DNA from: Bacteroidota bacterium
Lineage (GTDB): Bacteria > Bacteroidota > Bacteroidia > Flavobacteriales > Weeksellaceae
Direction: 5' to 3'
Assembly: GCA_023387375.1 (NCBI GenBank)
Contig: JAEWIE010000055.1
Span: 36,125 to 100,124, forward strand
Length of the DNA: 64,000 bases
The notes under the pieces: generated by a model
Told to the model about the DNA's origin: nothing
The model's input: only the letters and a program-made list of their open reading frames with translations
The model's database searches: none
Made by a program: the position numbers and the translations under genes
Shown: piece by piece, positions 42,900 through 52,168 of the stretch
Numbering within the stretch: the first letter of the stretch is position 1
Layout: each line of letters opens with the position of its first letter

Positions 42900-43208
42900 T
42901 TATGCTTGTACGTTATTGTTTTGTCCAACTACGAAAGGCTCTACTTCTTTGATTTCACCGTATTGTTGTTCGTAGCTATTGATATTCTGTTGCAAAGCCG
43001 CAAGAACTCTTTTTGCATGCAAAGGAGCAAGAATAACTCTTGATCTTACGTTTGCTTGTTGAACTCCTGGCATTAATTGAATAAAATCAAGAACAAACTC
43101 TGATGGAGAATGGTTTACAAGCGCAAGGTTACAATATACACCTTGTGCTACCATTTCGTTCAGTTGAATGTTTACATTTCCTTCTTGTGGATTTTGATTG
43201 TTGTCCAT
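42900..43208 (-). CDS. DUF3467 family protein downstream of rpoC
   Basis: The 102-aa protein has NVNIQLNEMVAQGVYCNLALVNHSPSEFVLDFIQLMPG and ANVRSRVILAPLHAKRVLAAL, the DUF3467 pattern. It follows rpoC in many Bacteroidota, suggesting a link to transcription, though the function is unknown. The gap to rpoC is 90 bp and contains repeats GTTTCAGGTTT and AAACCTGAAAC. Confidence 0.92.
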   Translation of the reverse strand: MDNNQNPQEGNVNIQLNEMVAQGVYCNLALVNHSPSEFVLDFIQLMPGVQQANVRSRVILAPLHAKRVLAALQQNINSYEQQYGEIKEVEPFVVGQNNNVQA

Positions 43209-43239
43209 TTTCTATTTTTTGTTAAGTTTAAATTTCAAA

Positions 43240-43290
43240 GTTTCAGGTTTACAAAGTTAACATTTAACGCGAAACCTGAAACCTGAAACT
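43240..43290 (-). repeat. Inverted repeat in the rpoC-DUF3467 spacer
   Basis: AGTTTCAGGTTT (43239-43250) can pair with AAACCTGAAAC (43272-43282) or with AAACCTGAAACT (43279-43290), because AAACCTG is in tandem. Possibly a weak terminator or processing hairpin. Confidence 0.5.
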
Positions 43291-43298
43291 AAATAAAT

Positions 43299-46200
43299 TT
43301 AATTTAAATCTTCGAATTCTTTCTTCGATCCGACAATTACATTTTGATACTCCTTAAGTCCGGTACCTGCAGGGATTCTATGCCCTACAATTACGTTTTC
43401 TTTAAGACCATTTAATGCGTCAACTTTACCAGATACGGCTGCTTCGTTAAGCACCTTGGTCGTTTCTTGGAAGGAAGCTGCAGACATGAAGGATTTCGTT
43501 TGCAATGCCGCTCTTGTAATTCCTTGAAGTACAGGAATTGCCGTTGCTGGAAGAGCTTCTCTCACCTCAACAAGTTCAAGGTCTTCACGTTTAAGTTTCG
43601 AATTCTCGTCTCTCAATTCTCTCGCAGTAATCATCTGACCTGGCTTGAATTCTTTCGAATCTCCAGCCTCTGTCACGACTTTCATACCAAAGATACGGTT
43701 GTTCTCTTCTAAAAAGTCAAATTTATGTTCTAAAGCTCCTTCTAGGAATTGTGTGTCTCCACCATCCACGATTGATACTTTAGTCATCATTTGTCTTACG
43801 ATAATCTCGAAGTGCTTGTCATCGATCTTCACCCCTTGAAGACGGTATACTTCCTGAATTTCATTCACTAAGTATTCTTGAACTGCAGTAGGGCCTTTGA
43901 TCTTAAGAATGTCATCTGGTGTTACGGATCCATCAGAAAGTGGTGAACCTGCACGTACAAAGTCATTTTCTTGTACCAAAATTTGGTTTGAAAGTTTCAC
44001 TAAGTAAATTCTACGTTCTCCCGTTTTCGCCTCGACAATCAGTTCTCGGTTCCCTCTCTTGATTTTACCATAAGAAACAACTCCGTCAATTTCCGTTACT
44101 ACGGCTGGGTTCGAAGGGTTTCTGGCTTCAAATAGTTCGGTTACTCTTGGTAAACCTCCCGTGATATCCCCAGATTTAGCTGATTTTCTTGGAATCTTGA
44201 TAAGAACTTTACCTGCTTTAATCTTCTCGCCATCATTCACCATAAGGTGGGCTCCTGCTGGAAGGTTATATGCTTTAAGTTCTTCGCCTTTCGTATCTAC
44301 AACACGTAGAGTTGGGACGGCTTTTTTATTTCTAGATTCAGAAATTACTTTTTCTTCAAATCCGGTTTGTTCGTCGATTTCAAGTTGGAATGAAACACCT
44401 TGAATAATGTCTTCATACTCTACTTTCCCGGCAGATTCTGCGATGATAACTGCGTTATACGGATCCCATTTGGCAAGAACATCTCCTTTTTTCACTTTCG
44501 AACCTGGCGTCACTGATAAGGATGCTCCGTAAGGAAGGTTCGCAACCATTAATGGCGTACGAACAGCACTATCAGCCACCAAACGCAGTTCCGTAGAACG
44601 CGATACAACCACCTCGTGCTTTTCTCCAAATTCATTTTCAGAAGTAACAGTTCTTACTTCGTCCATTTCTACGATACCGTCTCTTTTCGCCACGATCGAA
44701 GGGTTTTCGGAAACGTTTCCTGCAGTCCCCCCCTGGTGGAAAGTTCTTAACGTTAACTGTGTTCCTGGCTCCCCAATGGATTGCGCTGCAATAACTCCAA
44801 CGGCTTCTCCCATATGAATGGCTTTACCCGTCGCAAGATTTCGTCCGTAACATTTTGCACAGATTCCTCGTTTTGCTTCACAAGTTAACGGAGAACGTAC
44901 CTCCACGGCATCGATACCTGCAGCTTCGATTTCTTTAGCAATCGGTTCTGTAATAATTTCATCCGCATTGGCAATGAGTTCGTCCGTTTCTGGATGGTAT
45001 ACATCATGTAGAGAAACTCTACCTAATATACGATCTGAAATACGTTCTACGATCTCGTCATTCTTTTTCAATGCAGAAACTTCAGTTCCTCTTAAAGTAC
45101 CACAATCTTCCTCAGTGACAATTACGTCTTGCGCAACGTCCACAAGTCTTCTTGTTAAGTACCCCGCATCCGCTGTTTTAAGTGCGGTATCCGCAAGCCC
45201 TTTACGAGCCCCGTGAGTAGAGATAAAGTATTCTAGAATCGAAAGACCTTCTTTAAAGTTGGCTACAATCGGGTTTTCAATAATTTCCGCTCCTGTTGAT
45301 CCTGCTTTTTGAGGTTTCGCCATAAGTCCTCTCATTCCAGAAAGCTGACGAATCTGTTCTTTGGATCCCCTCGCACCTGAATCAAGCATCATGTAAACGG
45401 AATTAAATCCGCCTTGATCGCTCTTCATTCGGCTCATGATCATTTCCGTAAGTCCTGCATTTGTATTGGTCCATACGTCAATTACCTGGTTGTATCTTTC
45501 AGTATCTGTAATCAGACCCATGTTATAGTTGGCCTTAATTTCATCAACGTTTTCCACGGCTTGCGCAATCATGGTTTTCTTTTCCTCAGGAATTACGATA
45601 TCTCCAAGAGAGAAAGATAGACCTCCTTTAAATGCATTCGCATATCCAAGGGCTTTCATATCGTCAAGGAATTGAACAGTCGTTGGGAAATCCGTTTCGT
45701 CAAGAATACGACCAATTACGTTTCTTAAGGACTTCTTTGTTAAAAGTTCATTCACATATCCCACTTCTTTCGGAACAATTTGATTAAACAAAATGCGTCC
45801 TACCGTGGTTTCGACTAAACGAGTCACGAGCTCATCTCCTTCTTTCACCGGTACACGGCATCTTACTTTTGCATTTAAGGAAACTCTTCCTTCGTTGTAT
45901 GCAATTTCTGCTTCTTCTGCAGAATAGAAAGCAAGACCTTCTCCTGGTACAGGTTTCTCTTTGGTGGAAGCTAGTTCTTTTGTCATGAAATAAAGACCAA
46001 GAACCATGTCCTGAGAAGGTACTGTAATTGGAGAACCGTTGGCTGGATTCAGAATGTTCTGCGATCCAAGCATTAGAAGTTGTGCTTCTAAAATTGCTTC
46101 TGGTCCAAGAGGTAAGTGAACAGCCATCTGGTCCCCGTCAAAGTCGGCGTTGAAAGCCGTCGTAACAAGTGGGTGCAATTGAATAGCTTTTCCTTCAATC

Positions 46201-47564
46201 ATCTTAGGTTGGAAGGCTTGAATACCTAAACGGTGAAGAGTCGGTGCACGGTTAAGTAGCACAGGGTGACCTTTCATTACGTTTTCAAGAATATCATATA
46301 CCACTGGCTCTTTACGATCAATGATACGTTTTGCTGATTTTACAGTTTTTACAATTCCTCTCTCAATTAGTTTTCTAATGATAAACGGTTTGTAAAGTTC
46401 TGCTGCCATATCTTTTGGAAGTCCACATTCGTGCAATTGTAGGTTTGGACCTACGACGATTACGGAACGAGCAGAATAATCTACCCTTTTTCCTAGTAAG
46501 TTTTGACGGAAACGTCCTTGTTTACCTTTTAAGGAATCTGAAAGGGATTTCAGTGGTCTATTGGACTCTGATTTTACAGCTGAAGATTTTCTTGTGTTGT
46601 CGAATAAAGAATCTACCGCTTCTTGCAGCATTCTTTTTTCGTTTCTTAAGATTACTTCTGGCGCTTTAATTTCTAAAAGTCTTTTTAGACGGTTATTTCT
46701 AATAATAACTCTTCTATAAAGATCGTTTAAGTCTGAAGTCGCAAAACGTCCTCCGTCTAGCGGCACCAAAGGTCTTAATTCTGGTGGAATTACAGGAAGT
46801 ACTCTCATGATCATCCATTCTGGACGGTTGATCATTCTAGTATTCGCTCCTCTTAACGCTTCTACAACGTTTAGTCTCTTTAGAGCCTCTGTACGTCTTT
46901 GTTTAGAACCTTCGTTGTGTGCTTTATGTCTCAAATCAAAAGACAAAGCATCCAGATCAATTCTTCTTAGAAGTTCCTCTACTGCTTCAGCACCCATTTT
47001 CGCAATAAACTTATTCGGGTCTGAATCGTCTAGGTAATTGTTATCTGGAGGAAGTGTCTCTAAGATATCCAGATATTCTTCTTCTGTTAAGAATTGCTTG
47101 TCTTCGAAATCAGATCCATCTGCATTCTTAGCAATCCCTTGTTGTATTACCACATAACGTTCGTAGTAAATAATCATGTCTAATTTCTTAGACGGAAGGC
47201 CAAGAAGGTATCCTATTTTATTTGGAAGAGAACGGAAATACCAGATATGCGCTACGGGAACCACTAAATTAATGTGGCCAATTCGCTCTCTACGTACTTT
47301 TTTCTCCGTCACTTCAACTCCGCATCGGTCACAAACAATTCCTTTGTAACGAATACGTTTGTATTTACCACAAGCACATTCGTAGTCCTTGATAGGACCA
47401 AAGATCTTTTCACAGAAAAGTCCATCACGTTCTGGCTTGTGCGTCCGGTAATTAATCGTTTCTGGTTTTAAAATCTCACCTCTTGATTCTTGGAGGATGG
47501 ATTCAGGAGAAGCCAGACCGATTGTGATTTTGGTAAATCTACTTGATTTATTTTTATTTGACAT
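43299..47564 (-). CDS. rpoC: DNA-directed RNA polymerase subunit beta'
   Basis: Beta' carries the active-site Mg in NADFDGDQMAVHLPL. The N-terminal zinc ribbon (CACGKYKRIRYKGIVCDRC) and the second zinc site with CEAKRGICAKCYG are present, and the bridge and trigger regions follow. The length of 1421 aa is usual for Bacteroidota. It is 86 bp after rpoB, a spacer with three tandem GATTTTA. Confidence 0.99.
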   Translation of the reverse strand: MSNKNKSSRFTKITIGLASPESILQESRGEILKPETINYRTHKPERDGLFCEKIFGPIKDYECACGKYKRIRYKGIVCDRCGVEVTEKKVRRERIGHINLVVPVAHIWYFRSLPNKIGYLLGLPSKKLDMIIYYERYVVIQQGIAKNADGSDFEDKQFLTEEEYLDILETLPPDNNYLDDSDPNKFIAKMGAEAVEELLRRIDLDALSFDLRHKAHNEGSKQRRTEALKRLNVVEALRGANTRMINRPEWMIMRVLPVIPPELRPLVPLDGGRFATSDLNDLYRRVIIRNNRLKRLLEIKAPEVILRNEKRMLQEAVDSLFDNTRKSSAVKSESNRPLKSLSDSLKGKQGRFRQNLLGKRVDYSARSVIVVGPNLQLHECGLPKDMAAELYKPFIIRKLIERGIVKTVKSAKRIIDRKEPVVYDILENVMKGHPVLLNRAPTLHRLGIQAFQPKMIEGKAIQLHPLVTTAFNADFDGDQMAVHLPLGPEAILEAQLLMLGSQNILNPANGSPITVPSQDMVLGLYFMTKELASTKEKPVPGEGLAFYSAEEAEIAYNEGRVSLNAKVRCRVPVKEGDELVTRLVETTVGRILFNQIVPKEVGYVNELLTKKSLRNVIGRILDETDFPTTVQFLDDMKALGYANAFKGGLSFSLGDIVIPEEKKTMIAQAVENVDEIKANYNMGLITDTERYNQVIDVWTNTNAGLTEMIMSRMKSDQGGFNSVYMMLDSGARGSKEQIRQLSGMRGLMAKPQKAGSTGAEIIENPIVANFKEGLSILEYFISTHGARKGLADTALKTADAGYLTRRLVDVAQDVIVTEEDCGTLRGTEVSALKKNDEIVERISDRILGRVSLHDVYHPETDELIANADEIITEPIAKEIEAAGIDAVEVRSPLTCEAKRGICAKCYGRNLATGKAIHMGEAVGVIAAQSIGEPGTQLTLRTFHQGGTAGNVSENPSIVAKRDGIVEMDEVRTVTSENEFGEKHEVVVSRSTELRLVADSAVRTPLMVANLPYGASLSVTPGSKVKKGDVLAKWDPYNAVIIAESAGKVEYEDIIQGVSFQLEIDEQTGFEEKVISESRNKKAVPTLRVVDTKGEELKAYNLPAGAHLMVNDGEKIKAGKVLIKIPRKSAKSGDITGGLPRVTELFEARNPSNPAVVTEIDGVVSYGKIKRGNRELIVEAKTGERRIYLVKLSNQILVQENDFVRAGSPLSDGSVTPDDILKIKGPTAVQEYLVNEIQEVYRLQGVKIDDKHFEIIVRQMMTKVSIVDGGDTQFLEGALEHKFDFLEENNRIFGMKVVTEAGDSKEFKPGQMITARELRDENSKLKREDLELVEVREALPATAIPVLQGITRAALQTKSFMSAASFQETTKVLNEAAVSGKVDALNGLKENVIVGHRIPAGTGLKEYQNVIVGSKKEFEDLN

Positions 47565-47570
47565 TTGTTC

Positions 47571-47591
47571 GATTTTAGATTTTAGATTTTA
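47571..47591. repeat. Three tandem GATTTTA heptamers in the rpoB-rpoC spacer
   Basis: Three perfect copies lie at 47571-47577, 47578-47584 and 47585-47591. Short heptad repeats of this kind are frequent in flavobacterial intergenic DNA. Confidence 0.7.
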
Positions 47592-47650
47592 ATTTTCGAC
47601 TATTTCCTTCCGACTTTCTATTTTAAATCGGTCGTAGTTAAAATTTAAAA

Positions 47651-50600
47651 TTATTCTTCAAGTCTTATATCCAGTCCTAGCCCTTGCAATTCATGTAATA
47701 ATACATTGAATGATTCCGGAATTCCTGGTTCTGGCATGGCTTCTCCTTTGGCAATCGCCTCGTAGGTTTTCGCTCTACCAATTACGTCATCTGATTTCAC
47801 GGTAAGAATTTCACGAAGGATATTCGAAGCTCCAAAGGCTTCCAATGCCCAAACCTCCATCTCACCAAATCTCTGTCCTCCGAACTGTGCTTTACCACCG
47901 AGTGGCTGCTGCGTAATAAGAGAGTACGGTCCAATGGATCTTGCGTGCATCTTGTCGTCTACCATGTGTCCTAGCTTAAGCATATAGATGATTCCAACAG
48001 TCGCTGGCTGCGTGAAACGCTCTCCAGTTCCTCCATCATACAAATATGTATTTCCATAAGCTGGAAGTCCAGCTTGGTCAGTGTACTTCGTAATGTCCTC
48101 AAGGCTTGCACCGTCAAAAATTGGCGTTGCAAATTTAAGTCCTAACTTTTGTCCTGCCCATCCAAGAACGGTTTCGTAGATTTGTCCAATATTCATACGT
48201 GAAGGTACCCCTAGTGGGTTAAGGACGATATCAACTGGTGTTCCATCTTCAAGGAACGGCATGTCTTCTTCTCTTACGATACGAGAAACAATCCCTTTGT
48301 TCCCGTGACGTCCTGCCATTTTATCCCCTACATTAAGCTTTCTTTTCTTCGCAATATAAACTTTAGCTAGTTTCATGATCCCTGCTGGAAGTTCATCTCC
48401 GATAGAAACTGCAAATTTCTCACGGTTTTTAACCCCAGTAATGTCATTGAACTTAATTTTATAATTGTGAATTAGTTGCTTAATTAGATTGTTTTTCTCA
48501 GCATCCACGGTCCAATCGGCTCCGTTCACGTTTACATAATCTTCAACACTTTGAAGAAGCTTCGTAGAGAATTTAACTCCTTTTGCAATGATTTCCTCGC
48601 TCAAATCGTTGTTTACTCCTTGAGACGTTTTACCATTGACAAGAGTTCCTAGTTTTTCAATTAGAGTAGCACGAAGCTCATCAAATTTCACCTTGTAACT
48701 ATTCTCAATCTCTTCTAACTTGAGTTTCTCTTCTTGTCTCTTCTTTTTGTCTTTGATATTTCTAGAGAAAAGCTTCTTGTCGATTACAACACCTCTTAAA
48801 GATGAGTCCGCTTTAAGTGAAGCGTCTTTTACATCCCCTGCTTTGTCTCCAAAAATAGCGCGAAGTAATTTTTCTTCTGGAGTTGGATCTGATTCACCTT
48901 TCGGAGTAATCTTACCAATCATGATATCTCCCGGTTTTACTTCAGCTCCAATACGGATCATACCGTTTTCATCAAGGTCTTTTGTTGCCTCTTCAGAAAC
49001 GTTTGGAATATCTGCCGTCAGTTCTTCCATACCTAATTTGGTATCTCTAACATCAAGTGTATACTCATCCACGTGGATTGAGGTAAACCAGTCCTCACGA
49101 ACTACCTTTTCGTTAATTACAATCGCATCCTCAAAGTTATATCCCTTCCAAGGCATGAAAGCTACCGTTAGGTTACGTCCAAGTGCAAGCTCTCCGTTTT
49201 CGGTTGCATATCCGTCGCAAAGAACTTGTCCTTTCTCCACCACATCTCCTACTCTTACGTTAGGTCTAAGTGTAATTGTGGTACTTTGGTTGGTTTTTCT
49301 AAACTTCGTTAAGTTGTAAGTTTTCGTTCCTGACTCGAAGCTCACAAGATCTTCGTTCTCACTTCGATCGTAACGAATTACAATTTTATCTGCATCTACA
49401 TATTCTACTGTCCCTGGGCCGTCCGCGTTGATTAAGATTCTAGAATCTTTCGCAACTTGCTTTTCAAGTCCTGTTCCTACGACAGGAGCCTCTGGTTTCA
49501 ATAGAGGAACCGCTTGACGCATCATGTTAGATCCCATAAGGGCACGGTTCGCATCGTCGTGTTCAAGGAATGGAATTAAAGAAGCAGAGATTCCAGAAAT
49601 CTGGTTCGGTGCTACATCAATTAAATCCACTTGTCCTGGCTCAACAACGGGATAATCACCATCCAAACGCGCAATCACACGATCTGTGTCGATGGTTCCG
49701 TCTGCTTTCAACTCCACGTTGGCCTGTGCAATCACTTTGTCTTCCTCGTCTTCTGCATTTAAGTAGATCGGTTCAGCAGAAAGATCCACCTTACCGTCTG
49801 TTACTTGACGATATGGCGTTTCAATAAATCCAAGAGAGTTAATTTTCGCATACAATCCCAAAGAGGAAATAAGTCCAATGTTTGGTCCTTCTGGTGTTTC
49901 AATTGGACAAATTCTTCCGTAGTGTGTATGGTGAACGTCTCTTACCTCAAATCCGGCTCTTTCTCTTGATAAACCACCTGGCCCTAGGGCAGAGAGTCTT
50001 CTTTTATGGGTAACCTCCGAGAGTGGATTGGTTTGGTCCATAAACTGAGAAAGCTGGTTGGTTCCAAAGAATGAATTGACTACCGAAGTAAGAGTTTTCG
50101 CATTTACTAAATCTCTTGGGAAAAAGACTTCATTGTCACGCACATTCATTCTTTCACGAATGGTACGTGCGATACGAGAAAGTCCTACGCCAAATTGCCC
50201 TGCAAGCTGCTCTCCAACGGTTTTAATTCTACGGTTAGATAAATGGTCAATATCGTCCACTTCTGTTTTAGAATTGGCAAGTTCGATAAGGTGACCTACA
50301 ATGGCAATAATATCTTCCTTCGTTAGTACTTCTGTACCTTCTGGAATATTAAGCCCTAATTTCTTATTAAGTCTATAACGGCCGACTTCTCCTAAGGAGT
50401 ATCTTTGTTCAGAAAAGAATAATTTATCAATAATTCCTCTTGCTGTCTCCTCATCAGGCGCGTCTGCATTCCTTAATTGTCGATAAATGTATTCTACGGC
50501 TTCGGTTTCCGAATTGGTAGGGTCCTTCTGTAACGTATTTTGAATAATGGAGTATTCATTTGAATTATCATTGTGTATCAAAATCGTTTTTACTCCCGAT

Positions 50601-51487
50601 TCAAGAATAATATCGATATGTTCTTTTTCAATCACAGTTTCTCTCTCGAGAATAATTTCATGTCTTTCGACGGATACTAATTCTCCTGTATCTTCGTCCA
50701 CGAAATCTTCGAACCATGTATTGAGTACTCTTGCGGCTAGAGTACGACCTTCTACTTTCTTGAGAGCTGCTTTCGAGACTTTTATCTCTTCTGCTAGATC
50801 AAAAATCTGAAGAATTTCTTTATCAGACTCATATCCAATCGCTCTTAATAGAGTAGTTAATGGTAATTTTTTCTTACGGTCAATGTACGCATACATCACG
50901 TTATTAATGTCCGTTGTAAACTCCATCCAAGATCCTTTAAAAGGAATAATTCTCGAGTAATACAATTTTGTACCGTTGGCATGGTAAGTTTGACCAAAGA
51001 AAACACCTGGTGAACGGTGCAATTGCGTTACAATTACACGCTCGGCCCCGTTAATAATAAAGGATCCTGAAGGGGTCATGTAAGGAACTTGTCCTAAATA
51101 CACATCTTCAATCGAAGCTTCAAATTCTTCGTGTTCGGGATCCGTACAGTACAATTTTAATCGGACTTTAAGAGGAACGGAATACGTCAATCCTCTCTCC
51201 ACACATTCGTCAATAGAATAACGAGGGGAATCTACCAGGTAATCTAAAAATTCAAGTACAAATTGATTTCTCGAATCTGTAATTGGAAAGTTTTCCTGGA
51301 AAGTCTTATAAAGACCCTCATTCACTCTAGCTTCTGGCAGGGTATCTAACTGAAAGAAATCCTTGAAAGATGCTAACTGCACATCTAGGAAATCAGGCGT
51401 CACGATTTTGCCTTGGGAAGAACTAAAGTTAACTCTCTCACCTGCTGGCAGGCTAACAGAGTTCTTAGTTGCTTTTGATTTACTCAT
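47651..51487 (-). CDS. rpoB: DNA-directed RNA polymerase subunit beta
   Basis: Beta of 1278 aa. The rifampicin-binding region SQFMDQTNPLSEVTHKRRLS has the wild-type Asp, His and Ser/Leu residues at the usual resistance positions, so no common resistance mutation is visible. KMAGRHGNKGIV and the C-terminal GGQRFGEMEVWALEAFG are present. Transcribed with rpoC from a promoter about 300 bp upstream with a structured leader. Confidence 0.99.
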   Translation of the reverse strand: MSKSKATKNSVSLPAGERVNFSSSQGKIVTPDFLDVQLASFKDFFQLDTLPEARVNEGLYKTFQENFPITDSRNQFVLEFLDYLVDSPRYSIDECVERGLTYSVPLKVRLKLYCTDPEHEEFEASIEDVYLGQVPYMTPSGSFIINGAERVIVTQLHRSPGVFFGQTYHANGTKLYYSRIIPFKGSWMEFTTDINNVMYAYIDRKKKLPLTTLLRAIGYESDKEILQIFDLAEEIKVSKAALKKVEGRTLAARVLNTWFEDFVDEDTGELVSVERHEIILERETVIEKEHIDIILESGVKTILIHNDNSNEYSIIQNTLQKDPTNSETEAVEYIYRQLRNADAPDEETARGIIDKLFFSEQRYSLGEVGRYRLNKKLGLNIPEGTEVLTKEDIIAIVGHLIELANSKTEVDDIDHLSNRRIKTVGEQLAGQFGVGLSRIARTIRERMNVRDNEVFFPRDLVNAKTLTSVVNSFFGTNQLSQFMDQTNPLSEVTHKRRLSALGPGGLSRERAGFEVRDVHHTHYGRICPIETPEGPNIGLISSLGLYAKINSLGFIETPYRQVTDGKVDLSAEPIYLNAEDEEDKVIAQANVELKADGTIDTDRVIARLDGDYPVVEPGQVDLIDVAPNQISGISASLIPFLEHDDANRALMGSNMMRQAVPLLKPEAPVVGTGLEKQVAKDSRILINADGPGTVEYVDADKIVIRYDRSENEDLVSFESGTKTYNLTKFRKTNQSTTITLRPNVRVGDVVEKGQVLCDGYATENGELALGRNLTVAFMPWKGYNFEDAIVINEKVVREDWFTSIHVDEYTLDVRDTKLGMEELTADIPNVSEEATKDLDENGMIRIGAEVKPGDIMIGKITPKGESDPTPEEKLLRAIFGDKAGDVKDASLKADSSLRGVVIDKKLFSRNIKDKKKRQEEKLKLEEIENSYKVKFDELRATLIEKLGTLVNGKTSQGVNNDLSEEIIAKGVKFSTKLLQSVEDYVNVNGADWTVDAEKNNLIKQLIHNYKIKFNDITGVKNREKFAVSIGDELPAGIMKLAKVYIAKKRKLNVGDKMAGRHGNKGIVSRIVREEDMPFLEDGTPVDIVLNPLGVPSRMNIGQIYETVLGWAGQKLGLKFATPIFDGASLEDITKYTDQAGLPAYGNTYLYDGGTGERFTQPATVGIIYMLKLGHMVDDKMHARSIGPYSLITQQPLGGKAQFGGQRFGEMEVWALEAFGASNILREILTVKSDDVIGRAKTYEAIAKGEAMPEPGIPESFNVLLHELQGLGLDIRLEE

Positions 51488-51564
51488 AAAGTAATAAAAA
51501 AAGTTGGTTAAAAAATATTTTGATCTTCAAAAAAATATTAGAATAAAAGAGAAAGGATCAGAGT

Positions 51565-51773
51565 GTTATCCGTTACAATAAGTGATTTGTCCTTCATCTT
51601 TAGTATTCTTACTGCAACGCCGATATATCTTTTCACGGAGTAGTGCAAAATATCTTTTAATTCCTCCAAAAGTTAGGTTGATTGAAAATTCAGTAAACAC
51701 GGAAATCCCTATTACATTAAAGTAAGAGAGGGTTTAAGCACTTGCTATAAAAACTTTCGGAACAACGGATAAC
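51565..51773 (-). ncRNA. Candidate structured leader RNA of rpoB
   Basis: In the leader from about 51780 to 51488, GTTATCCGTT (on the plus strand 51565-51574) and AACGGATAAC (51764-51773) form a perfect 10-bp helix that closes a 210-nt domain. Inside are a hairpin AAACCCT/AGGGATTT plus TTAC/GTAA (51703-51735) and a second, CTTTTGGAG with CTCCgtgAAAAG (51629-51672). This looks like cis-regulatory RNA. No named family is recognised. Confidence 0.5.
51566..51700 (-). CDS. Possible 44-codon leader ORF upstream of rpoB
   Basis: A GTG at 51700 with AGGGA 5 nt before it opens 44 codons ending in TAA at 51566. The product begins VFTEFSINLTFGGIKRYF and continues with a basic REKIYRRCSKNTK stretch, which looks more protein-like than chance AT-rich DNA. 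The AGGGA sits in the 51703-51735 hairpin and the stop codon sits in the long closing helix, so translation and folding could affect each other. It may instead be chance within an RNA element or a gene relic. Confidence 0.35.
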   Translation of the reverse strand: MFTEFSINLTFGGIKRYFALLREKIYRRCSKNTKDEGQITYCNG

Positions 51774-51786
51774 TTCAAAAGGACTG

Positions 51787-51818
51787 CAAAGATACGAACA
51801 AAAACCAATAAGTTCCAA
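51787..51818 (-). promoter_or_regulatory. Promoter of rpoBC
   Basis: On the minus strand TTGG (51815-51818), 20-bp spacer, TATCTTTG (51787-51794). Transcription would start about 51780-51783, leaving a leader of about 290 nt before rpoB. Confidence 0.65.
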
Positions 51819-51900
51819 GTACTTATGTAAGAATTAAGTAGCAGCTGAATCTCCTCTCCTAATCCGTGCTTCACACCTGGAAAAAAAATATCTTGAAATA

Positions 51901-51931
51901 AAAAAAGAAGATCGCTTGATCTTCTTTTTTT
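51901..51931. terminator. Strong hairpin terminator between tetR pair and rpoB
   Basis: The arms AAAAAAGAAGATC and GATCTTCTTTTTT pair over 13 bp around GCTT, with T-runs on both sides. No gene ends here. It may insulate rpoB from antisense transcription, or end a short RNA from a TATCTTTG box at 51969-51976 (minus). Confidence 0.8.
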
Positions 51932-52083
51932 CTCATCATTTGTGTTGCAATGCTTAAAACTGCTTACACAAAGATAGACATTATTTCCTTAATATTCTTA
52001 TCTTTTTTAAAAATATCACGACATAATATCGATACCACAGTGAAGTATAGATACGAAATAGACAATTTTCGGAGTTTTTATAT

Positions 52084-52135
52084 TAACGATCGTTAGTTTT
52101 CATTCTCTTTCATATATGAAAATTATGTATATTTG
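52084..52135 (+). promoter_or_regulatory. Promoter and palindromic operator of the tetR pair
   Basis: TATATTTG (52128-52135) is the -7 box. A perfect 12-bp palindrome TAACGATCGTTA (52084-52095) lies about 33 bp upstream of it. Such palindromes are typical TetR operators, and AACGnnCGTT resembles what I recall of the PaaR operator of Thermus. Autoregulation is likely. Confidence 0.6.
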
Positions 52136-52168
52136 CTCACTTCGAGTTCAAGAAGGGACACCGTGCTT

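Noticed and set aside
48720..49319. Plus-strand ORF of 199 codons opposite rpoB
   Set aside because: Serine-rich antisense shadow of a highly conserved gene.
51860..51932. Short minus-strand ORF (MMRKKEDQAIFFF...) across the hairpin terminator
   Set aside because: Its codons are just the A/T runs of the terminator arms and it has no conserved look.
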